In this document: positions 1-11,400 of the stretch, piece after piece
Numbering within the stretch: the first letter of the stretch is position 1
How the letters are laid out: every line of letters begins with the position of its first letter
NCBI GenBank assembly: GCA_947359465.1
Contig: OX375883.1
Span: forward strand, 88,778,911 to 88,842,910
Direction: 5' to 3'
Length of the DNA stretch: 64,000 nt
DNA from: Metellina segmentata
Taxonomy: Eukaryota; Arthropoda; Arachnida; Araneae; Tetragnathidae
Made by a program: the position numbers and the translations under genes
Notes under the pieces: model-generated
Told to the model about the DNA's origin: nothing
Seen by the model: the letters and a program-made list of their open reading frames with translations, nothing else
The model's database searches: none

Positions 1-2503
1 GTGAAGTCCTGAAGGCACCAGAACATAAACGTAAAGCTGCGTGGTGAATAGTGTTCAGGGTTTGAAGAGCAGATTTTCTTGCTGAACCATACACCACGCA
101 GCCGTAATCTAATTTAGATCGAATTAAAGCTCTGTAAATTTTAAAAAGGCAAGTACGATCAGATCCCCATGATAATTTAGATAAAACTCGTAAGATATTA
201 AGAGCCTTTTCGCAACGTTTGCGTAGATTTAAAATATGCGGTTGAAAAGTCAACTTCTTGTCAAATATGATGCCTAAAAATTTAAAATTGTCCACAACAT
301 TAATTAAAATATCTTTGAAGAATATTTCAGGGTCAAGATGAAGATTTCGTTTTCTGCAGAAATGAACACATGCAGTTTTTAAAGGTGAAAAGCTGAATCC
401 ATTTTCATTTGTCCAATTAGTGATTTTGTTAACGGCCTGTTGAAGTTGTCTCTCTATTAAACGAATGTCATTTGCTGCGCATGAAATTTGCAGATCGTCA
501 ACGTAAATAAGACTTTTAACTGATGGAGGCAATTGAGAAACGATATTGTTAATTTTTAAAATAAATAAAGTTACACTTAAAACACTGCCCTGTGGCACTC
601 CCTCCTCTTGTATAAAAACATCCGAGAAAATAGATCCAATCCTTACTTTAAAATATCTTTTTTGTAAAAAATTTTGAATAAAAATAGGCAGATTTCCTCT
701 TATGTCATAGTTAAAAATGTCTTTTAAAATTCCATGTCTCCACGTTCGATCGTATGCTTTTTCTATATCAAAAAATATCGAGACGAGATGTTTATTTTGA
801 ACGAAAGCATTTCTAATTTCAGCCTCGAGAGCAACCAAATTGTCAACAGTGGATCGACCTTTTCGGAAACCACTTTGAAGTGGAGAGAGACATTTATCTG
901 TTTCTAAAATAAAAACTAATCTCGCGTTGACCATCTTTTCTAGAATTTTGCATAGGCAGCTTGTCAGGGCTATTGGACGGTAGTTCGAAGGATTCTTGGG
1001 GTCTTTATTTGGTTTCAGTATGGGAATTACATTAGCATACCTCCACGACTGCGGAAAAGTGTGTTCGGTCCAAATTCTATTGTAAAATTTGAGGAGATGA
1101 GTTAGAGAACTATTTGAAAGATGTTTGAGCATGATGTAACTGATATTATCTGGGCCAGGAGTTGATTTGTGGACTAAGGATAAAGCTTTTATCAATTCCG
1201 GAAAAGTAAAGTCACAATTATATGATAATATACTGTTAGAATAAAAATTAATTTTATTCTTTTCAGATGCAATTTTAATTTTTTTAAAACTTTCAGAGTA
1301 GTTAGTGGAGCTGGATATTTCGGAAAGGCATGAAGCAATTGCGTTTGCTATATCTTTGGGTGCTGATAGTACTTGGTTATTGCATTCTAGAATCGGGATT
1401 TGTCTATTGGGGTAAACACCGGATATTCTTTTGATCCTGTTCCATAGTTGTTTACTTGTGGTCTTGCTATTTATACTGTTTACATAATTCACCCAAGAAT
1501 CCCTCTTACTACGTCGTTGTATTTTTCGAAATGCCGCTTTTGTTTTTTTATAAATAATATAATTTTCACTAGTTGGATATCTATTGAAGATATTCCAGGA
1601 CTTCCTTTGTTTCCGGTAAGCATCGCTACAATTCTCATTCCACCAAGGTTTCTTCTGTTTTTTAGGCTTATTAATAACTTTTTTAATTGAGGCGTCAGCA
1701 CTATCTATAATTATGTCTGTTATTTTATTAGTAACTTCATCGATATCATCATTTTCTACAGTGTTAGTAATGTCAGCAAGGCTAGTAAAAAGAGGCCAGT
1801 TCGCAGTTTCAAAAATATAATTGGATTGGTTGACAGCGAGAGGTTGGCATTGGCCTGCATATTTTAGTTTAATTGGATAATGGTCGCTATTGTAAAGGTA
1901 AGAATCCACAGAAAAGGTCCAAAATGGTAAAATTGAAGGAGTGCAAATTGCGAGATCTATTGAATGACAAGTAAGTGAAGGTGAATGAAAGTAGGTAGGT
2001 TGGCCGTTATTCATAATACATAAATCATTGTCTGTTATTATTTTTTCAATTTGTTTGCCTCTATTATTAATGTCAGAACTGCCCCAAAGAATATGATGGC
2101 CATTTAGGTCACCAAGTATAATGAATGGTTGCGGAAGTTGATGTACTAAATTATTTAATTCAGAAGTGGCGACATGGGTGTTAGGAGGTAAGTATAAATT
2201 GCATATTGTAATTAAGATATTGACATGAAGTCTTACAGCAACAGCTTGCAGATTTGTTTTAAGATTAATTTGAGTGACTGGAAAGTCATGGGAGGCAAGC
2301 AAAGCAACACCTCCACATGCTCTTTGGCCATCATCGTAATCTTTTCTGAATATTGTGAAGTAGGGAATGTTGGTGGAATCAGTGCTTCTTAAATAGGTCT
2401 CCTGGAGGGCGATAGCAGCTGGCTTGTGATTGTTTATGATTTGTTTTAAATCATCAATTTTTTGTCGAAAACCCCGGCAGTTCCAGGAAAGAAAGGAAGC
2501 CAT
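1..2503 (-). CDS. ORF2 polyprotein of LINE F1 copy A (endonuclease + reverse transcriptase), partial
   Basis: Encodes the enzyme that nicks target DNA and copies the element RNA into the nick. The ATG is at 2501-2503, 29 nt after the ORF1 stop, and the frame stays open to position 1 (834 codons). It is collinear with residues 1-834 of the 1226-residue copy B protein: APE-type endonuclease first, then reverse transcriptase with the FFDIEKAYD, GVPQGS and YVDD motifs. The RNase H domain and C-terminal zinc knuckle lie beyond the edge. No frameshift or stop is seen, so this copy may be functional if its unseen end is intact. Confidence 0.9.
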   Translation of the reverse strand, partial: MASFLSWNCRGFRQKIDDLKQIINNHKPAAIALQETYLRSTDSTNIPYFTIFRKDYDDGQRACGGVALLASHDFPVTQINLKTNLQAVAVRLHVNILITICNLYLPPNTHVATSELNNLVHQLPQPFIILGDLNGHHILWGSSDINNRGKQIEKIITDNDLCIMNNGQPTYFHSPSLTCHSIDLAICTPSILPFWTFSVDSYLYNSDHYPIKLKYAGQCQPLAVNQSNYIFETANWPLFTSLADITNTVENDDIDEVTNKITDIIIDSADASIKKVINKPKKQKKPWWNENCSDAYRKQRKSWNIFNRYPTSENYIIYKKTKAAFRKIQRRSKRDSWVNYVNSINSKTTSKQLWNRIKRISGVYPNRQIPILECNNQVLSAPKDIANAIASCLSEISSSTNYSESFKKIKIASEKNKINFYSNSILSYNCDFTFPELIKALSLVHKSTPGPDNISYIMLKHLSNSSLTHLLKFYNRIWTEHTFPQSWRYANVIPILKPNKDPKNPSNYRPIALTSCLCKILEKMVNARLVFILETDKCLSPLQSGFRKGRSTVDNLVALEAEIRNAFVQNKHLVSIFFDIEKAYDRTWRHGILKDIFNYDIRGNLPIFIQNFLQKRYFKVRIGSIFSDVFIQEEGVPQGSVLSVTLFILKINNIVSQLPPSVKSLIYVDDLQISCAANDIRLIERQLQQAVNKITNWTNENGFSFSPLKTACVHFCRKRNLHLDPEIFFKDILINVVDNFKFLGIIFDKKLTFQPHILNLRKRCEKALNILRVLSKLSWGSDRTCLFKIYRALIRSKLDYGCVVYGSARKSALQTLNTIHHAALRLCSGAFRTS

Positions 2504-2532
2504 AAAAATAAAGGATAAAAGAAAAGAGAAAA

Positions 2533-3786
2533 CTACTTGTGTTTTCTCGTCCTAGGACGAGATCTGTCTTGCCGAAGATCCTTCTTGGACTTGGGTGGTG
2601 AAGACTCCAAGTCCTCATCTTCTACAGATGAAATATCGCTTTCAGTATTATAAAGATTTATGAGATCGCTGGTAGAAGGATTAGTTATGAAATTTCTGGA
2701 TGTAACGTCAGGCTGAAGAGAGGTTTGAGAGTAACTTTTTGCTATTTTAATACTATTTTGTTCAGTAGATATGGCTCTTTTTAAAGAAGTATTTAAGGAT
2801 CGATTTGATTGATTTATCTGTTTTGTATTTGTTGAGGTTGTAGCTGATGCTTTAGAGATAAGAGGCGTTATAGGTTGGTTAATTGAAATTTTATGTTGTG
2901 TAGATGGCTTAAAAATAGTTACATCGGTTTGAGTTCCATTAGTTTTGAAAGTTTTTTTTACTATTGAAGAGTAAGATATGCCAGGTTTCGGGGTGCGATC
3001 ATTTACAATTTTTCGGGCCTCCGGAAATGAAATGTTTTGCTGTACTTTAATAGTTTGGATTTCTTTTTCGGTTATAAATTTAGGGCAAGACCTGGCAAAA
3101 GCTGGATGGTCACCTTTGCAGTTGACGCAGCAAAGGGACGATGACGTACAGACATCGGTCTTATGTTCTGTACTGGAGCATTTTGCACAGGTCTCTTTGC
3201 CACGGCAAGCCATGAAAGAGTGACCGAATCTTTGACATTTGAAACAACGAACTGGGTTAGGTATGAAAGGTCGAACTGGGCAATTAATGTAGGCTATTTT
3301 AACATGTTTAGGTAGAGTCGGTGTATTGAAAGTTAGTATTAAGTGCTTGGTGGGTATTCTTTGACCGTTTCTTTGAATTGTGATTCGTCTAACATTGATT
3401 ACAGCTTGATTGGACAGGGATTCTAAAATGTCTTGTTCAGTGTCATATACTAAGTCTGATTCAGATATTACGCCTCTAGATGAATTTAATGTTTTATGGG
3501 GTGTTACAGTTACTTCTATTGTACCGACGGACTTAATTTTTTGGATATTTAAAGATTGTGATTTATTAGAGACTTCTACAAGTACGTCACCTGCTAGGGT
3601 TTTTTTTATATTTTTTGTCTCTCCGACCATTCCTAATATTGTTTTGTGAAGTAGTATAGCTGATATGTTTTTTAGATTTCCTTCATTGCTTTTTATTATA
3701 AAAAATTTGTGTTCTGGTATATTAGTTTCATTATTTTTACTAGTTAAGTGCTCCACTGAAGGAGAAGTTGTTTTTTGAGTTTCCAT
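2533..3786 (-). CDS. ORF1 gag-like RNA-binding protein of LINE F1 copy A
   Basis: 417 residues, intact. It carries three consecutive zinc knuckles: C-x2-C-x4-H-x4-C at about 181-194 and again at 200-213, and a C-x2-C-x3-H-x6-C variant at 220-234. This is the usual signature of I/Jockey-group ORF1 proteins, which coat the element RNA. The N-terminal third is polar. A basic, Ser/Thr-rich region follows the knuckles, and the last residues (DRSRPRTRKHK) are strongly basic. The stop (TAG, 2533-2535) lies 29 nt before the ORF2 start, so ORF2 is probably reached by reinitiation; that is inference from spacing. Confidence 0.9.
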   Translation of the reverse strand: METQKTTSPSVEHLTSKNNETNIPEHKFFIIKSNEGNLKNISAILLHKTILGMVGETKNIKKTLAGDVLVEVSNKSQSLNIQKIKSVGTIEVTVTPHKTLNSSRGVISESDLVYDTEQDILESLSNQAVINVRRITIQRNGQRIPTKHLILTFNTPTLPKHVKIAYINCPVRPFIPNPVRCFKCQRFGHSFMACRGKETCAKCSSTEHKTDVCTSSSLCCVNCKGDHPAFARSCPKFITEKEIQTIKVQQNISFPEARKIVNDRTPKPGISYSSIVKKTFKTNGTQTDVTIFKPSTQHKISINQPITPLISKASATTSTNTKQINQSNRSLNTSLKRAISTEQNSIKIAKSYSQTSLQPDVTSRNFITNPSTSDLINLYNTESDISSVEDEDLESSPPKSKKDLRQDRSRPRTRKHK

Positions 3787-4322
3787 GGTTTAAATATAAA
3801 TTTTCAGTCCCCGGCGGCACCACCCACCATGGAGTCCAACAAGGGGATACAGGTTTCTGTACCGGTGCTAGCCAGGGACTATACGAACCCAACTCACCCC
3901 TATGACTGCCCTAAGGAGCTAGTTGGTGAGCAGGTCCTTAATCCTAGCAGGGTATTCCCACCAGCCGATTGATGTACTGGGACCATAGCACACCTCCTGT
4001 TTGTCCGAAGCAGGAGCCGAAGCAATGTATTGGGGCGTTATGTTGTCCCTCAATCACCAGGATCTCCCTTTCCGAAGACACAGGTCTCCACGCACGGCAA
4101 ACACGTGGGTGATATAATCCCCAAGAGGAGCTAAAGGCACAGACTGGCGAAAAGCTTCTCAAGGGGAGCCCTCACCTCCGAAAAGGCAACCACAACGAGG
4201 GAGGAAGAAAAAGCAAAAAGCTAAGGGTAGAGGAGAAGCAGAACGAAAGGGAGGGAAGATCACTCAGGTACCCCGGGGTTGTGAAGCCCGTACAAACCTA
4301 AAGAAGGAATGCCCCTGGGGGC
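3787..4322 (-). promoter_or_regulatory. 5' UTR / presumed internal promoter of LINE F1 copy A
   Basis: 536 bp between the element's 5' end and the ORF1 ATG, nearly identical to 13582-14118 in copy B. Full-length LINEs carry their promoter within the 5' UTR, so this is the expected promoter location. I see no specific initiator motif. The region is clearly more GC-rich than the surrounding DNA. Confidence 0.7.
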
Positions 4323-5036
4323 TATATATAAATGAGCTTTGTCTCATAACTTCCGATTACCTACAGTGTATACTACTAAATTTAACAGTGTGGGGACACT
4401 AAAAATTATACGAAGACCTCGGGGGTAAAAAAATGAAAACCTACATTTTATAAAAATTTTACTTCCCTGCTGTAAATAATTATATTAAACAAGAGTTTTC
4501 ATTCTGCTCAAGTAGTACGAGTTTCTGTTGAGAGATGACAGCATAATACTGTTACACTTTCATAATAAACCACTAATTAGTCTCGGTATTGTGTTATGTC
4601 TCTTGGTGGTGAAAAGATGTTTCAATTATACTATCTACAGCGAAAAGGAAAAAAATATTTATTCGGGACTCCTTCCACTTCGTCGAACAAGATGGTGCGT
4701 TAGAGTTAACGTCTTAAATAGATTTCTTTCAAATAACGAAAGGGTACTTACAGACAGTAAAGGCGATTTTGAATGACAGAAATGCAGTTTCGGATGATCG
4801 AAGGGCAGCATTAAGAGGATTATAAAAGACAACTGAAAAAAGCAAAGACGCTGTTCGCATTAAAAGCCAACATCAATGAAACTGTTGGCCTTCGAAAATG
4901 TTTCTTGGAAGAGGTTGACATAGTAACCACCGAAATTGGAAAACAATTCCATCAACCAGGAATGGTGAATATTGTTGAATTAGAAGTGCTTACAGATGCG
5001 GTGAAAGAAGTAACTTCAAAAGGTACTTCCTTGAAA
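4323..5036. other. Host/remnant DNA between LINE copies A and C; possible hAT trace
   Basis: No intact gene. The plus frame around 4670-4770 contains a TRWCVRVNVLNRF-like stretch that resembles the 'TRW' region of hAT/ZMYM-type transposases. Another frame at about 4850-5030 is open (ALKANINETVGLRKC and onward) without a recognisable family. I read this as a decayed transposase fragment with frameshifts, at low confidence. Confidence 0.35.
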
Positions 5037-8000
5037 GGATTGGATTGGATATTGTTTTGTGGCATTGAGTCCTCATGGGACATATTATGCCAAACTCAAG
5101 ATAGAAAATTAGATATATAATATTGTAATAAAGTGAAATGAGTCAAATATTATGAATGAATACTATATACAATTATATGTGATGGATAAAACCAATGTCA
5201 TGTAAAAAGCTAAAAATATTTGGATGAGGATTCTCTCCGATCATGTCATCTAAAACCAAGGTATAAGAATTAAAATGTTTAAGTCGTTGACTGTTAAAAT
5301 TAGAACATTCTATTAAAATGTGCTTTACGGTTAGTGGACAAATACAGAAATTGCACATGGGATGATCTTCTCCGAGGAGGAGGTGTCTATGGGTTATTCG
5401 CGTGTGTCCAATACGGAGACGTGTTAGAATTACATTTTGTCGTCTAAGAGGTAGCGATTTCCATTGAGTTATAATATTTTTAACAGCGTGAAGTTTGTTT
5501 TCCGTTTGTTCATTCCATTCGTTCTGCCACTTTATTTCTAAAAATTTGTAAATGAATGATTTCAAGTCGCGATAAGGAATGGTATGATTAATATTAGTTA
5601 CGGCCGATTTGGCGGCTTTGTCGACAGACTCATTTCCTGATATCCCAACATGAGATGGAATCCAGCAAAATATTAATTTAAAATTTTTGGATGTTAGATG
5701 ATAAATTATTTTTAATGACTCTAAAACAATGGGATGACTGTCATGATCAGGATGTTTCAATGATTATAAAACGCTTAATGAGTCTGTGAAAATGATACAT
5801 TTTTTATGACAATGATCAGATATATTTTCTAATGCTTTAAAAATGGCCATTATTTCAGCAGTAAAAACAGAACATGAAGAATGAAGTTTAAAACTGTGAA
5901 TGGAATCATTAATAGTGAACGCAGCTCCAACATAGTTTGCCCTTTTCGATCCGTCCGTGTAAACTTGTATAAAATTTGTGTATTTTTCTATATGGTTTTG
6001 AAAAAGCTGTTTGTAAATAATATCAGAGGTATCTGCTTTATTAAAATTTTGGAACGGGTTTTGAAATTCAAAATAATGATTAAACCAAGGAGAGAAATAA
6101 TAAAGTTTTTTCTGGGTGACGTCAAGTGAACAAAGTTCGGATCTGTTCATCAAATCCAGCATTCTTAAATGGAATGTAGGGATGAAGGATGTTTTTGCTT
6201 GATAAAGGCGTTTTTTTCAAATATGGACTGTGATGAATGGTATGCAATGGGTGATGAGGTAGTGAGGAAATTCTAAAATAATATTCTAAGGACAACAACT
6301 GTCGCCTTAGGTCCAGGGAAGGTTCATAAGAGTCTACATACAAGCTGTTCACGGGTGAAGTCCTAAAGGCCCCAGAACATAAACGTAAAGCTGTGTGGTG
6401 GATAGTGTTCAGTGTTTGTAGAGCAGATTTTCTGGCTGAACCATACACCACGCAGCCGTAATCTAATTTAGATCGTATTAAAGCTCTGTATATTTTTAAA
6501 AGACAAGCTCGATCAGATCCCCATGATAACTTAGATAAAACTCGTAAGATGTTAAGAGCTTTTTCACAGCGTTTGCGTAGATTTAAAATATAAGGTTGAA
6601 AAGTCAACTTCTTGTCAAATACGATACCTAAAAATTTAAAATTGTCCACAACATTAATTAAAATATCTTTGAAAAATATTTCAGGGTCAAGATGAAGATT
6701 TCGTTTTTTACAAAAATGAACACACGCGGTTTTGGAAGGTGAGAAACTGAAACCATTTTCGTTAGTCCAATGAGTGATTTTGTTAACGGCCTGTTGAAGT
6801 TGTCTTTCAATTAAACGAATGTCTTTAGCTGCGCATGAAATTTGCAGATCGTCAACGTAAATAAGACCTTTCACTGATGGAGGCAATTGAGAAACGATAT
6901 TGTTAATTTTTAAAATAAATAAAGTTACACTTAAAACACTGCCTTGTGGTACTCCCTCCTCTTGTATAAAAACATCCGAAAAAATAGATCCAATCCTTAC
7001 CTTAAAATATCTTTTTTGTAAAAAGTTTTGAATAAAAATAGGCAGATTTCCTCTTATGTCATAGTTAAAAATATCCTTTAAAATTCCATGTCGCCATGTT
7101 CGATCATAGGCCTTTTCTATATCGAAAAAAATTGAGACAAGATGTTTATTTTGAACGAACGCATTTCTAATTTCAGTCTCGAGAGCAACCAAATTGTCAA
7201 CAGTGGATCGACCCTTTCGGAAACCACTTTGAAGTGGAGAGAGACATTTATCTGTTTCTAAAATAAAAACTAATCTCGCGTTGACCATCTTCTCTAAAAT
7301 TTTGCATAGACAGCTTGTCAGGGCTATTGGACGGTAGTTTGAGGGGTTCTTGGGGTCTTTATGCGGTTTCAGGATGGGTATTATGGTAGCATATCTCCAT
7401 GAATGCGGAAAAGTGTGCTCGTTCCAAATTCTGTTATAAAATTTCAGGAGATTATTTAGAGAACTATTTGAGAGATGTTTGAGCATAACGTAACTAATAT
7501 TATCTGGGCCAGGAGTTGATTTGTGAACTAAGGATAAAGCCTTTGTCAATTCAGAAAAAGTAAAATTACAATTATATGATAATATACGGTTTGAACTGAA
7601 ATTAACTTTATTCTTTTCAGATGCAATTTTAATCTTTTTAAAGCTTTCAGAGTAGTTATTGGAGCTGGATATTTCGGAAAGGCATGAACCTATAGTGTTT
7701 GCTATGTCTTTGGGTGCCGATAGTATTTGGTTATTATGTTCTAGAATAGTAATTTGTCTATTGGGGTAAACACCGGAAATCCTTTTAATCCTGTTCCATA
7801 GTTGCTTACTTGTGGTCTTACTATTTATACTGTTTACATAATTCATCCAAGAATCCCTCTTACTAAGTCGTTGAATTTTTCGAAAGGCTGCTTTTGTTTT
7901 TTTATAAATAATAAAATTTTCTCTTGTTGGATATCTATTAAATATATTCCAGGCTTTCCTTTGCTTCCGATACGCATCGCTACATTCCTCATTCCACCAA

Positions 8001-8340
8001 GGTTTCTTTTGTTTTTTAGGCGCATTTCTGACTTTTTTAATTGAGGCGTCAGCACTAGCTATAATTATGTCTGTTATCTTTGAATTGACTTCATCGATGT
8101 CACCAGTTTCTACTGTGTTAGAAATATCTGCCAGGCTAGTAAAGAGTGGCCAGTTGGCAGTTTGAAAGATGTAGTTAGTTTGGCTGACAAAGTGAGGTTG
8201 GCATTGACCTTCATATTTTAGTTTAATAGGATAATGGTCACTATTGTAGAGGTAAGGATCGACAGAAAAGGTCCAAAATGGTAAAATTGAAGGAGTGCAA
8301 ATTGCCAGATCTATTGAATGGTAAGTAAGTGAAGGTGAGT
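5037..8340 (-). mobile_element. LINE F1, copy C (degenerate, 5'-incomplete)
   Basis: Collinear with copy B from the 3' tail (GGATT repeats starting at 5037) through the 3' UTR hairpin (5061-5091) and ORF2, back to the middle of the endonuclease domain. Homology stops at about 8340, exactly where the 3' tail of copy B begins. ORF1 and the 5' UTR are absent. No target-site duplication is visible at either end, so the present junction with copy B probably arose by insertion plus deletion or recombination. Confidence 0.9.
5173..8340 (-). pseudogene. Broken ORF2 of LINE F1 copy C
   Basis: Same order as copy B ORF2: part of the endonuclease, linker, reverse transcriptase (GVPQGS and YVDD retained), RNase H and C-terminal zinc knuckle. 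Two lesions are visible. Four extra bases near 6209-6216 (a longer T run than in copy B) shift the frame between the reverse transcriptase and the RNase H part. At 5761-5763 the Glu codon that follows the SLSVL motif has become TAA. The frame from 7846 remains open upstream until homology ends. It cannot make a complete protein. Confidence 0.9.
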
Positions 8341-8485
8341 GGATTGGATTGGATTGGATTTGGTTTTATGGCATTGAGTCCTCTTGGGACATATTATGCC
8401 AAACCCAAGATAAAAAGTTTAGTATATATAGTCTATTAATAAAATAGAATGAGTGATGTCATAATAAAATGAGAACTATATAAAA
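8341..8485 (-). other. 3' UTR, hairpin and AATCC tail of LINE F1 copy B
   Basis: The element's 3' UTR ends in a 31-nt hairpin at 8370-8400. On the element strand the outer stem is GGCAT/ATGCC and the inner stem GTCC/GGAC, separated by internal loops of 5 and 3 nt and capped by a 5-nt loop. It is followed by CATAAAACCAAATCC and the AATCC repeats. The same architecture ends the unrelated-looking F2 elements (22013-22044 and 57005-57036). It is the likely recognition structure for the reverse transcriptase at target-primed reverse transcription (inference from known LINE biology). Confidence 0.8.
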
Positions 8486-11400
8486 TTATACGTGATATAT
8501 AAAACCAATGTCATATAAGAAGTTAAAAATATTTGGATGAGGATTCTCACCAATTATCTCTTCTAAAACCAATGAATAAGAATTAAAATGTTTAAGTCGT
8601 TGCCTATTAAAATGAGAACATTCTATTAAAATATGTTTTACAGTTAGTGGACAAATACAATGATTACAAATAGGATGATCTTCTCCGAGGAGGAGGTGTC
8701 TGTGGGTGATCCTAGTATGTCCAATACGGAGGCGCGTCATTATTACTTGCTGCCTTCTTAAAGGTAGCGATTTCCAGTTAGATATACTTGGTTTGATAGC
8801 GTGAAGTTTATTCTCCGACTGTTCGTTCCATTCTTTCTGCCATTTGTCTTCTAAAAATGTGTAAATGAAAGGTTTTATGTCACGATAAGGGATAGTATGA
8901 TTAAAATTATTTACGGCCGATTTGGCGGCTTTGTCAGCAACTTCATTTCCCAATATCCCAACATGAGATGGGATCCAACAGAATAACAAGTTAAAATTTT
9001 TGGATGAAAGATGATAAATTTTTTTCAGTGACTCTAAAACAATGGGATGACTGTCATGATCAGGATGTTTCAATGACTCTAAAACGCTTAATGAATCAGT
9101 GAAAATGATATATTTTTTATGAACATGATCAGTAATGTTTTCTAATGCTTTATATATGGCCATGATTTCAGAGGTAAAAACAGAACATGAAGAATGAAGT
9201 TTAAAACTGTGAACAGAGTTATTAATAGTGAACGCAGCTCCAACATAGTTTGCCCTTTTAGATCCGTCCGTATAAATATGTATAAAATTAGAGTATTGTT
9301 CTATGTGCTTTTGAAACAGTTGTTTGTAAATAATATCAGAGGTATCTGCTTTATTAAAATTTTGGAACGGGTTTTGGAATTCAAAATAATGATTAAACCA
9401 AGGAGAGAAATAAAACATTTTTTTCTGGGTGACGTCAAGTGAACAAAGTTCGGATCCGTTCATCAAATCTAGCATTCTTAAGTGAAATGTAGGGATGAAG
9501 GATGTTTTAGCTTGATAGAGGCGTTTTAAATACGGACTGTGATGAATGGTATGCAATGGGTGATGAGGGATTGAGGAAATTCTAAAATAATACTCTAAGG
9601 ACAACAAATGTCGCCTCAAGTCCAGAGAAGGTTCACAATTGTCCACATATAAGCTGCTTACGGGTGAAGTCCTGAAGGCACCAGAACATAAACGTAAAGC
9701 TGTGTGGTGAATAGTGTTCAGGGTTTGAAGAGCAGATTTTCTTGCTGAACCATACACCACGCAGCCGTAGTCCAATTTAGATCGTATTAAAGTTCTATAT
9801 ATTTTCAAAAGACAAGTACGATCAGATCCCCATGATAATTTCGATAAAACTCTTAATATGTTGAGGGCCTTTTCGCAACGTTTGCGTAGATTTAAAATAT
9901 GCGGTTGAAAAGTCAACTTCTTGTCAAATATGATACCTAAAAATTTAAAATTGTCCACAACATTAATTAAAATATCTTTGAAAAATATTTCAGGGTCAAG
10001 ATGAAAATTACGCTTTTTGCAAAAATGAACACAAGCGGTTTTAGAAGATGAAAAACTGAAACCATTTTCATTAGTCCAATGTGTGATTTTATTTACTGCC
10101 TGTTGAAGTTGTCTCTCTACTAAACGAATGTCTTTAGCTGCGCATGAAATTTGCAGATCGTCAACGTAAATAAGACCTTTAACTGATGGCGGCAATTGAG
10201 AAACAATATCATTAATTTTTAAAATAAATAAAGTAACACTTAAAACACTGCCCTGTGGCACTCCCTCCTCTTGAATAAAAACATCTGAAAAAATTGATCC
10301 AATCCGTACTTTAAAATATCTTTTTTCTAAAAAATTTTGGATAAAAATAGGCAGATTTCCTCTTATGTCATTTTTAAAAATGTCTTTTAAAATTCCATGT
10401 CTCCACGTTCGATCATAAGCTTTTTCGATGTCGAAGAAAATTGAGACGAGATGTTTATTTTCTACGAATGCATTTCTGATTACAGATTCGAAAGCAACAA
10501 GATTGTCAATAGTAGAACGGTTTTTTCTGAAGCCACTTTGAAGAGGGGAGAGACATTTATCTTTTTCTAAAATATACATAAGCCTTGCGTTGACCATCTT
10601 TTCGAGAACTTTGCATACGCAGCTTGTCAAGGCTATTGGACGGTAGTTCGAAGGATTCTTGGGGTCTTTGTTCGGTTTCAGTATGGGTATTATAGTAGCA
10701 TATCGCCATGACTGCGGAAAAGTGTGCTCGGTCCAAATTCTGTTATAAAATTTCAGGAGATAATTTAAAGAACTATTGGATAGATGTTTGAGCATGATGT
10801 AACTAATATTATCTGGGCCAGGGGTTGATCTGTGAACTAAGGATAAAGCCTTTGTCAATTCGGGAAAAGTAAAATCACAATTATAAGATAGTATACGGTT
10901 TGAGGTAAAATTAACTTTATTCTTTTCAGATGCGACTTTAATTTTCTTAAAACTTTCAGTGTAGTTGTTGGAGCTGGATATTTCGGAAAGACATGAAGCA
11001 ATTGTGTTTGCTATGTCTTTGGGTGCCGATAGTATTACATTATTATTTTCAAGAATAGGAATTTGTCTATTGGGGTAAACACCGGAAATTCTTTTAATTC
11101 TGCTCCATAACTGTTTACTGGTGGTCTTATTATTTATACTATTGACATAATTTATCCAAGAATCCCTCTTACTACGTCGTTGTATTTTTCGAAATGCCGC
11201 TTTTGTTTTTTTGTAAATAATAAAGTTTTCTCTGGTTGGATATCTATTGAAGATATTCCAGGACTTCCTTTGTTTACGGTAAGCATCGCTACAATCGTCA
11301 TTCCACCAAGGCTTCTTCTGTTTTTTAGGGGCATTAATAACTTTTTTAATGGAAGCGTCAGCACTAGCTATAATTATATTTGTTATTTTATTAGTAACTG

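Larger units (their letters stand above)
1..4322 (-). mobile_element. I-like non-LTR retrotransposon F1, copy A (cut by window edge)
   Basis: Two-ORF LINE on the minus strand: 5' UTR, gag-like ORF1, then ORF2 with endonuclease and reverse transcriptase. Its 5' end is placed at 4322 because the match with copy B (8341-14118) stops at exactly the corresponding base, after a CTGGGGGC string on the plus strand, with unrelated sequence beyond. Position 1 corresponds to 9664 in copy B, and the distance from the ORF2 start is identical in both copies, so there is no net indel over 2.5 kb. The 3' part lies outside the window. This is the youngest-looking of the three copies, since both visible ORFs are open. 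Confidence 0.93.

Noticed and set aside
1489..1701. 70-codon minus frame, repeated at 7843-8055 and 11152-11364
   Set aside because: Present in all three LINE copies because it is an out-of-frame shadow of ORF2.
5881..6129. 82-codon plus frame, repeated at 9194-9442
   Set aside because: Antisense shadow of the LINE ORF2 RNase H region; recurs only because the LINE recurs.
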